From Vicia villosa (Eukaryota > Streptophyta > Magnoliopsida > Fabales > Fabaceae): 64,000 nucleotides of DNA. Shown here in pieces: positions 56,636 to 64,000 of this stretch (positions are counted from its first letter, which is position 1; every line of letters begins with the position of its first letter). Under the pieces are notes generated by a model. It had not been told where the DNA came from, did no database searches, and was given only the letters and a program-made list of their open reading frames with translations. Location: assembly GCF_029867415.1 (NCBI RefSeq), contig NW_026706245.1, positions 112,818 to 176,817 of the forward strand, in the 5' to 3' direction. The position numbers and the translations under genes are program-made.

Positions 56636-57598
56636 AAAATAAAGCATAAAGCAAGAAATATAAAGAACAATATAATGAAATGCGGAAATTAAAGTCAATT
56701 GTTAGTATGTTAGCACGTGAATCATCTTGAAGCTAGTCAAGTATATTCACGATGTTAGTGAAGATCGATGGTGAGTGAATGATGATCTCGGATTTAAAGT
56801 TAATGAAAATTTATCAGAAGCTTGATAGAATCATAGCGACTACACGATAAATTTCCAAAAGTCTTAAATCAACTGCATACAATCTCTGCCATATTTGATC
56901 TTTTATTCTGATTCGGGACAAAGAAAAAGATAAGAAATATTATTAAATAATATACAAAAATAAATATAAAAACAAATTAAACTTAACTCGATTTTTTTTG
57001 TGATTTTTTTGGAATTGATTTTAAGTTAATTAACAAGTTAATTAAACAAATAATTATACAAATAATTAAACTTAACAAGAAAAATATTATTTTATATGTC
57101 AAAAATTAGATTATAAAAAATATAAACCTAAATCTAAAAGGAAAATATTTTTGGAGTTTTTTGATTGGTTGAAAATAATTAAAAAAAAAAGCAATATTTA
57201 CATAATTACTAATTAATTAAGCAAAATAAATTAATTATGAAAAGAAATAAAATATTTTTATGTTAAAAATTAAATAAACATTTTATCAACTTAAAACTAA
57301 AATTAAAACATTTTTTTGAGAAACTGAAAATATGCATAAATATGGAGTTTTTAATTCATGAACTCCTAACACTACTACATATTAAAAATTACATTGTACT
57401 TACTCTATGATGTCCCAAGAGTGGAATAGAGTGATTGAAATTGATTGAAAGTGGCTATTTAAATGAGCCTTGATTTTTACAAGTTTCTTGAAACTTTTGC
57501 AAAAATATAAACTTAAGCTATGACTTTGTGGTGATTGTTGTGCTCTCCTCTTGTTCCTCTCTTTTTTTTCCTCCCTCTTGAATGAAGAAAATGAAGCT

Positions 57599-57607
57599 CT
57601 ATTTATA
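57599..57607 (-). promoter_or_regulatory. TATA box of Ogre 3' LTR
   Basis: TATAAATAG on the minus strand within TTTGCCTATAAATAG, the same context as in the solo LTR. Confidence 0.65.
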
Positions 57608-58976
57608 GGCAAATGATTTGATCTTGAACTCTTGCAAGTTGGAATTTTCATGATTGATTTTGGAAAAGAATATAAAATGGAATATTTTTTCAATAAGTGC
57701 ATTTGCTTAACCATGGTTAAAACACTCAAGTGTTATTCTTTACAATCTCAAATATTATCTTGAAGCATCTTTGAATTAGTCTTGATTGGCAACCATAAGC
57801 ATCTTTGATAATATCTTTGAATTATCTCACTTTAATTGAATTTTAAATAAATAAAATTCAATAAAAAATGAAATAAAAAATGTCATGAACCATGGATAGG
57901 TTGTGAATATCTTTAAACATATGAGAATCAAGATTGAATCACAAAAGAATTGGCCTTTTTGAAAAAAAAATCAAATTTTGGTCATTACTTGTTTCATCCA
58001 TTCTTCCAAAAAAGGTCAACTTCATCAAGGCATATCTCCCTCAATTTTGATCCTATGAAAGTACTCTTGTACCTTTTGGAAAGCCCAAGATGTCCTCTAC
58101 AAGCCACTTTGGAAGCGTTTTTGCATTTGGAGAAGTTATCTGGATGATATGGGCTTTGACAAAAAACTGCTTTTTGTTGACTTTGAAAATGACCTGTAAT
58201 GTTTTGGCTTATATCTCTTAGGCGGAAGCATTTCTTGACCTCGGACCCAACATCAAAGTTGTAGAGAATTGAATTTCCTTGAGAATGAGCTTAAGTTGTA
58301 ATTTTTCTGATGAACAAGTAGACAGTTATGGCTGGTCAAAGTTCAGTTGGCTTTTATGTCAAAAACCTTAATTTTGCAATTTTGAGTTTTGTTGATTTCT
58401 GAACTTTTCTTGATGAATCATGATTAATCCTTGATCAAATGATGAATATTACTTCAAATAATTGATGTTGACCAAAAATCTTGATTTTTTACTGCTGTTG
58501 ACTTTTTTCAAATGAACCGCAGTTTTGCGATCTTTCAATGAATCAAGGTCTTCTCTTCAACTGAATGACATGAATGGACTATAATGTTGATTTGAAGGCC
58601 TTTGAATCATAATTTGAGTCTTGGAATCATCTCCTGATTAAAAGTCAATCCTCTGGGGAAATTAGGTCAAAACCCTAATTTGGTGCTTCAGGCGATCTGG
58701 AGAGTTGTCTGCCTTAAACTGAGCCATCCTTGGACTTGAATATTGATTGGAGGAACCTTTGAGTCTTGAGATAATGTTGAACCTCTTGTGGGCCTCAAAA
58801 CCCTAATTTCTTCAGCTTTCTCTTGATCATTCTCCTGTTTTTAACACACAAGCAACAAACTCTTTTTTCTTTTTATTTTTTGTTAGTAAATATGCATGGT
58901 GATAAATGATATTGATAATGATCATGATACTTAGAAAAATGATGGGATCTCAGAGGTCAAAAATTGGGGTGCAACA

Positions 58977-58992
58977 GATGCCCCTATTTAAG
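58977..58992 (-). promoter_or_regulatory. polypurine tract of Ogre element
   Basis: The minus strand reads CTTAAATAGGGGCATC directly before the LTR start TGTTGC. This is the position and purine-rich type of a plus-strand primer. Confidence 0.7.
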
Positions 58993-59269
58993 TTTCTTCT
59001 ATCCGGAGGTGTGAAGATTGGAAATCTTCGTTTCGACGTGATTGAAGAGACTTAAATATATATAAAAACACAATTTTCGAACCTGAGATGCAATGTAATG
59101 CTTATGATTATGAATGCATATGATTTCCACGAGATGGAAACAGGACACCACAGGGGAGAAATAAACAGACTCCGTTGGGAAAAAGTTATAAGTCATCGAG
59201 GAATAGAATCGGACTTCACAAAAGAAAGAAACAGTTGACAGAAGCTTTCAAGAGTAAAACGTGAAAGGA

Positions 59270-59830
59270 ACTTTGGACAGGAAATCAACAGAGACGTTCA
59301 GAAAGAAAAGTCTCTGGAACCCACATCAGAAATAATTCAAGAGTAAAACATGAATGAATTTGGAAAGGAGTATAAATTGACAGAGGCATTCAAGAGTAAA
59401 ACATGATTGAACATCATCACAGGCAATCAAGACTAAAACATGATTGAATAGTATCAAAAGCAATCAAGAGTAAACCATGATTGGATAACATCATAGGCAA
59501 TCAAGACTAAAACATGATTGAATAGTATCAAAAGCAATCAAGAGTAAACCATGATTGGATAACATCATAGGCAATCAAGACTAAAACATGATTGAACATC
59601 ATCAAAGACAATCAAGAGTAAAACATGATTGGACAATATCAAAGGTCATCAAGAGTAAAACATGATTGAACAACATCAAGGGTAAAACATGATTGAAACA
59701 CCAACCGAGAGTAAAGCACGATCAAAAAACATCAAGAGTAAAACATGATTGAATATAAATAAAGATCAATCAAGAGTAAAGCGTGATTGATTAATATTAA
59801 AGGTCAATGCCAAGTAAGTTGGACTTTGAT
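59270..59830. repeat. ~30-60 bp tandem repeat near 3' end of Ogre interior
   Basis: About 15 units of the type AATCAAGAGTAAAACATGAT with TGAACAACATCA variants. A higher-order unit of two (CAATCAAGACTAAAACATG / CAATCAAGAGTAAACCATG) is visible at 59425-59590. Hypervariable tandem repeats in this untranslated region are known for Ogre elements. Confidence 0.85.
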
Positions 59831-61716
59831 CTCAAGGTAAGATGTTGATAACAACAAGACTTGGAAAAATATAAATGAGCATGAATTTATTTCTATGCAT
59901 GATGTTGAATTTTTTTTGTGCATGATGAATGCTCAATGCAATGTAGTTATTTATGACAACTGGGATTGACTCTTTTGTGAGGTAAGATTGGAGCTTTGAT
60001 TCCTCAACACGGAAATTCTACCAACTCTGCTTCGGAAGATGCTTGAATAAACTTCTTGTCACACTGATAACTGTATTAAACAAATGATCCTTTGAGAAGG
60101 ACTGATAAACTATGCTTGGGGATTGCTGAAGAAGATTGCCCCTGATTGAATAATTGTTGCAAGTTAACTGATCATGGCTTCCATTGAACTATGTTAGGGA
60201 TGAACTAATCATGGATTCAACTCTTGAAATGAATGTTGGGAAGACTTGCCATAGTATACATCTTGAAGAGGATATTCTGATCAACAAATCTTGATTAAAC
60301 ATATGAACAACAGGATCTTGAAGTAGCGTGCCCCTGATAGGATCACTGACCAAGTTTCTCGACTGTTTGAACTTCCTAGAAGATGAGTGCTTGCTTACAA
60401 ATAAAATGTTCATTCAAGAATGGTAATTTTAATGCAATGCTCAAAACATATTTTTGAAATCAAAGTTACTTTTTAAAGAAAATGGAATCACTGTTCAAAA
60501 CATAAAGGTTAAAACAATCAACGTGAAAGATAAAGCAAAGATATGGTATCAACATAAATGATTGGTAAATCTCTTGGGAGTCAGCTTACGCAACCTTGTT
60601 GTAGTATGCTTTCAAAATAAACCTTGCTTCAATTAGGGCTTTTGAAGGTTGTAACGTGGTCAGGTTCACGGTTTAAAAAAATAAAAGGTATAAGGCTCAA
60701 AATTTTTGTAACCCACCCCATCTTCGTGATGATCTTCATTCCTAAACCCATTTAATTCAAAATATGCATTCAGGTACCAAGAGACTTTTGGAATTTTATC
60801 TGTAGTAATGATGATAGTTCACAAGCCAAGAAAACTTGGAGATGCCAGTCACTTCTTCCTTTTGATAGTCACAACATTTTGTGGTTCAAGAATTTATTGA
60901 CTTATCTCTCCTTTTTTCCTTTTGATATCCCTAACTTTTGCCTGAACTGTTTATTTTGAACTTACAGTCAGCGGGATGCCTTAATTTTTGCCTAAGTCAT
61001 TTTTTGATTTTGACTTAGCAGGCTTTTCTTTGATTTTCTTTTTTGATACTTTTTTTTGAAAGATAGTGACTATCCTGCTTAATGATTATAATGACCCATC
61101 ATTGGCTTTTGCTTGGCGTCTCCAACATTTCTTTGATGTATGCGGAGGAAAGCTTGTGATTAAAACACTTGTTGAAAGGTGTATTGAATGATTCTCTTAA
61201 AATAGAATGCACAACCAAATTAACTGGGAACTACCCTGCCCCGGGTTAAAATGTGGGTTATTTCGTATAGAAAGAAACACCAACTTCTAGGCTCAAAGGG
61301 GTTGACGAGGGATTAACTTCCTTATTTCTCCAGTGTTTGGGAATTGAAACAATGCCTGTACATCGTCAGCAAAGTTTTATTTGAAAGCATACAGTTCGAC
61401 AACTTAGGTATTTCGTTGTCATCATCCTCCCTCCAATCTTTGCATAAAACACAAGTTTGATAGAGAAAGCAAAATAGAATTTTTTTTTTGTAAAAGAAGC
61501 ATAAACATAGACATAGTAGATGAAAATGAATTCAAACATACGATGCTCATTTCATTAAAATCACCATTCATAAACAAACAAAGTCTAAAAGTAAACAGCA
61601 CAATTAAGGAAATGCAAACAGTAAAGAAACAAGGCCTAGTGACTAATCAGCAACAAGGATGAGCTGTCCTGTCTTGATACACTAGCTTTAGGGAGATAAT
61701 TGTCTTTGACCCGTTT
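59831..61716 (-). other. Ogre interior, non-coding or decayed
   Basis: No polymerase, protease or integrase motif in any frame. Short frames (for example 60189-60413) are not recognised. Confidence 0.5.
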
Positions 61717-61977
61717 TCAGCCATTCTGATTTGGCAAAGGATTAGTGACAACATTGGGACCAACATTCTTAAAAGATAACAACTTTGATCTAACCAACTC
61801 TTGAACTCTGGCCTTCAAAGGGAAACATCTTTCTAAATCATGGCCCGCTGCCCCTTGATGGAAAGGACAATGAAGATCAGATCTGAAACCATCAGGGAGA
61901 GGGTTTCGAGGAGGAAGAATCAGCTTGATGGTAGACAGACAACTTCGAAGATGGAGACAAACAAGGATAAGTCTCAT
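61717..61977 (-). pseudogene. Ogre gag remnant with zinc-knuckle-like segment
   Basis: An 86-codon frame includes LHCPFHQGAAGHDLERCFPL and then KARVQELVRSKLLSF, PNVVTNPLPNQ. This matches the Ty3-gypsy Tat/Ogre gag block CxxHxGxxGHxxExCxxLKxxVQxL(I) and the ensuing NPLPxH. A first ~25 residues (MRLILVCLHLRSCLS) do not fit and are probably frame-shifted leader. The rest of gag-pol is missing. Confidence 0.8.
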
Positions 61978-62916
61978 GGATGACCTGGATGTATGTATGC
62001 AAAAGATGCAATTGTTGTTTATATTTTTTTGAGTTTCAAATAACTTAAGATATTAATTTGCAAACATTCAAGCATTGGATTAAAGCATTGATCAAGTTAT
62101 CATCAAAATCAATCATCCATTTTGGTGGATTAGAGTTTTCACCCCGTCAACACCCAAGATCCATTGAGTTTGATGAAACTTACGATGTTTACAAAGAAAG
62201 ACCTCTAAGTTCATTGGGAATCAAAGGAAAATATTTTTATGAATGTATGAATGCATGAATGTATGTATACATGGGTGTATGAATCCCACATATACAGACA
62301 TGGTAACACAAACATGGTGCACATAAGATAGGTTCAAAAGTTCAACGTCACAAGCATGAGGTCAAAGAACCAAACATGGGATAGTACTAAGGGTTAATCA
62401 CCTGCACAACATGTTCTACTGATACGTCAGAGTCTATATTCTTCTTTCGGATATTACCGGCTTGCACAACTGAACTTGTGAGCTAGCAATATTCTCAAGA
62501 AAAACTCGTCTGAGTGTGGCTCTCTGCATGACAACTAATCCAAGTCTTCACCTGAATAGTTTCTGCGCCACAACCTAATAAGGCCAGGATGGGTTGGGGT
62601 TCTACGGCCAACTCAGCTTCTACAGTTCAATGAAAGCAATAATGTCTTCGCTACGAAACATGCTAAACATATATTACCAACAAGGAACCTCCACTGAGCG
62701 GAAGGATTTTCACGTACGTCTGTACATGACTATACCCTCCACCTAATTCTTATGTGTACTTAATCCGGGTTAGGATTTGTCCATAATGTATCTCAAGTGA
62801 CGGAACCATACATATATCCAGAATAGCAAAAAAAATAACAAAATAAACAAGTATAAGCAAATATTAAAGTGATCAAAAACTCTAAGGTAACCCCTCTTTT
62901 AAAAAGATTTTTCAAA
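61978..62916 (-). other. Ogre leader region
   Basis: Between primer site and gag remnant. Contains an ATGAATGTATG-type short repeat near 62235-62285. No gene. Confidence 0.45.
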
Positions 62917-62934
62917 TCCCCAGCAGAGTCGCCA
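62917..62934 (-). promoter_or_regulatory. Ogre primer-binding site
   Basis: The minus strand reads TGGCGACTCTGCTGGGGA four bases after the LTR end CGAGTTACA. Sequence beginning TGGCGACTC fits complementarity to the 3' end of a tRNA ending GAGTCGCCA. Ogre elements are described as using a tRNA-Arg primer; the tRNA assignment here is from memory. Confidence 0.75.
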
Positions 62935-62938
62935 GTTC

Positions 62939-64000
62939 TGTAACTCGATTTTTTGAGGCGAACTGACTCCTTGCTCTCTTTTTTTTATTATTTTATATTT
63001 TTTGCAAGAGTCGCCACCGACTTTTATTTTATCCAACATTTAGGAAAGGCATAAAAGAACAGGAAAGAGCTTTTGACATATTTTGGGTTCGGGGGGTTGG
63101 TTATACAAAGGGAAGGTTTTAAGCACCCTTTGTATCCATGGTTATCCATGGGCTCTTAATTGCTTAGCTCACTTTTGATTTGAAAATAGAAGAAGTGAAG
63201 ATGACGAAAACATAAACAATGCGTCCAAATGGACAAAGAAAAAAAATAGCGGAAGCATAAATAATATGTCCAAATGGACAAAGAGAAAATAGCGGAAACA
63301 TAAATAATATGTCCAAATGGACAAAGAGAAAATAGCGGAAACATAAATAATATGTCCAAATGGACAAAGAGAAAATAGCGGAAACATAAATAATATGTCC
63401 AAATGGACAAAGAAAAAATAGCGGAAACATAAATAATATGTCCAAATGGACAAAGAAAAAAATAGCAGAAATATAAATAATATGTCCAAGTGGACAAAGA
63501 AAAAAATAGCAGAAATATAAATAATATGTCCAAGTGGACAAAGAGAAAATAGCAGAAATATAAATAATATGTCCAAATGGACAAAGAAAAAATGACAGAA
63601 ACATAAATAATATGTCCAAATGGACAAAGAAAAAATAACAGAAACATAAATAATATGTCCAAATGGACAAAGAAAAAAATAACAGAAATATAAATAATAT
63701 GTCCAAGTGGACAAAGAAAAAATAACAGAAATATAAATAATATGTCCAAGTGGACAAAGAAAAAATAACAGAAATATAAATAATATGTCCAAATGGACAA
63801 AGAAAAAATAACAGAAACATAAATAATAAATAATAAAATAAAGCATAAAGCAAGAAATATAAAGAACAATATAATGAAATGCGGAAATTAAAGTCAATTG
63901 TTAGTATGTTAGCACGTGAATCATCTGTGAATACAAGATTACACTCAAAGATGTTTTTTATTCATGGCAAACTCAAATAAGCATTCAAACAACAAGACGG
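62939..64000 (-). repeat. Ogre element 5' LTR (partial)
   Basis: Same as 55783 onward, with only a few substitutions before the array. After about 63925 it departs from the other LTR (GTGAATCATCT is followed by GTGAATACAAG instead of TGAAGCTAGT), which marks an internal deletion or insertion in one of the two. Confidence 0.8.
63197..63834 (-). repeat. 43 bp array in second LTR, 14 units
   Basis: Same units in the same order as 56041-56635, with one extra 43-base unit of the GAGAAAATAGCGGAAAC type near the left side. The offset between LTRs changes from 7,156 to 7,199 across the array. The long overlapping minus-strand frames are again artefacts. Confidence 0.92.

Larger units (their letters stand above)
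55783..58976 (-). repeat. Ogre element 3' LTR, 3.19 kb
   Basis: The minus strand begins TGTTGCACCCCAATTTTTGA and ends CGAGTTACA. It contains a TATAAATAG box (57599-57607) and a 13-unit 43 bp array. No genes; the three long frames in the array are artefacts. Confidence 0.85.
55783..64000 (-). mobile_element. Shortened, non-autonomous Ogre-type element (runs off window)
   Basis: Order on the minus strand: 5' LTR (62939 to beyond 64000), primer site (62917-62934), gag piece (61717-61977), tandem repeat (about 59270-59830), polypurine tract (58977-58992), 3' LTR (55783-58976). The two LTRs agree almost base for base over their first ~900 bases on the plus strand, implying recent insertion. Protease, reverse transcriptase, RNase H and integrase are all missing from the 3.96 kb interior, so it depends on other Ogre copies. 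It sits inside an older Ogre LTR fragment. The far target duplication lies outside the window. Confidence 0.85.

Noticed and set aside
56000..56698. Long minus-strand ORFs (213-232 codons) resembling membrane proteins, also at 63156-63897
   Set aside because: They are produced by a 43 bp tandem array free of stops in three frames inside LTRs. All three frames are equally open and encode the same peptides in rotation.
59270..59830. CRISPR-like array
   Set aside because: Units are contiguous and variable, without unique spacers, and lie in the 3' untranslated part of a plant retrotransposon.

Overview
This window is nuclear DNA from a flowering plant with a large, repeat-rich genome. The best fit is a legume of tribe Fabeae (pea, vetch, faba bean, lentil or Lathyrus). 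That placement is an inference. It rests on Ogre/Tat-type Ty3-gypsy LTRs (one 6.06 kb solo LTR and one shortened element with 3.2 kb LTRs), nested transposons, AT-rich spacers and GT-AG introns. There is no bacterial or organellar gene content. Nearly all the longest reading frames are transposon remnants or satellite artefacts. The credible host genes are a few small split ones.

Layout. 1-5.5 kb: AT-rich flank, then an L1-type LINE fragment (+) broken by a longer decayed LINE on the minus strand. 5.5-10.8 kb: non-coding, with microsatellite and tandem repeats. 10.8-12.3 kb: intact two-exon NAC gene copy A, with a 442 bp TRIM retroelement (identical 192 bp LTRs, 5 bp target duplication) ten bases upstream of the start codon. 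12.3-16.4 kb: fold-back element plus LINE, Ty3-gypsy RT and copia-like gag scraps. 16.4-17.5 kb: intact NAC copy B. 17.5-25.3 kb: minisatellites, copia-like LTR pieces and AT-rich repeats. 26.4-27.6 kb: a gene whose first exon is that of ribosomal stalk protein P2. 28.3-30.3 kb: NAC pseudogene C, split by a 1.24 kb solo LTR. 30.4-35.5 kb: a CACTA transposon carrying a Transposase_24-type gene, with a UDP-glycosyltransferase fragment inside its intron and a Stowaway MITE inside the element. 36.5-36.8 kb: end of a second CACTA. 37.6-38.8 kb: intact but diverged NAC copy D and another NAC scrap. 38.9-47.6 kb: plant mobile domain (MAIN-like) pseudogene interrupted by the Ogre solo LTR. 47.6-49.0 kb: 5'-truncated LINE with an RNase H domain. 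49-52.4 kb: microsatellites, MITE-like hairpins and a minisatellite. 52.4-54.9 kb: two more NAC relics, one an exon fragment and one frameshifted, and an exon of an HD-ZIP III gene. 54.9-64 kb: an Ogre LTR fragment invaded by a shortened Ogre element, whose 5' LTR runs off the window.

The biological theme is a small family of short NAC-domain proteins (179-183 aa) spread by segmental duplication. Each gene has a hidden second exon that supplies the canonical VLCRIF end of the NAC domain and an acidic tail. Around it, nearly every class of plant transposon has inserted, captured gene pieces or recombined to solo LTRs. Coordinates of LTR ends, target duplications and splice sites were read base by base. 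Family assignments are from memory of family signatures; no search was run.
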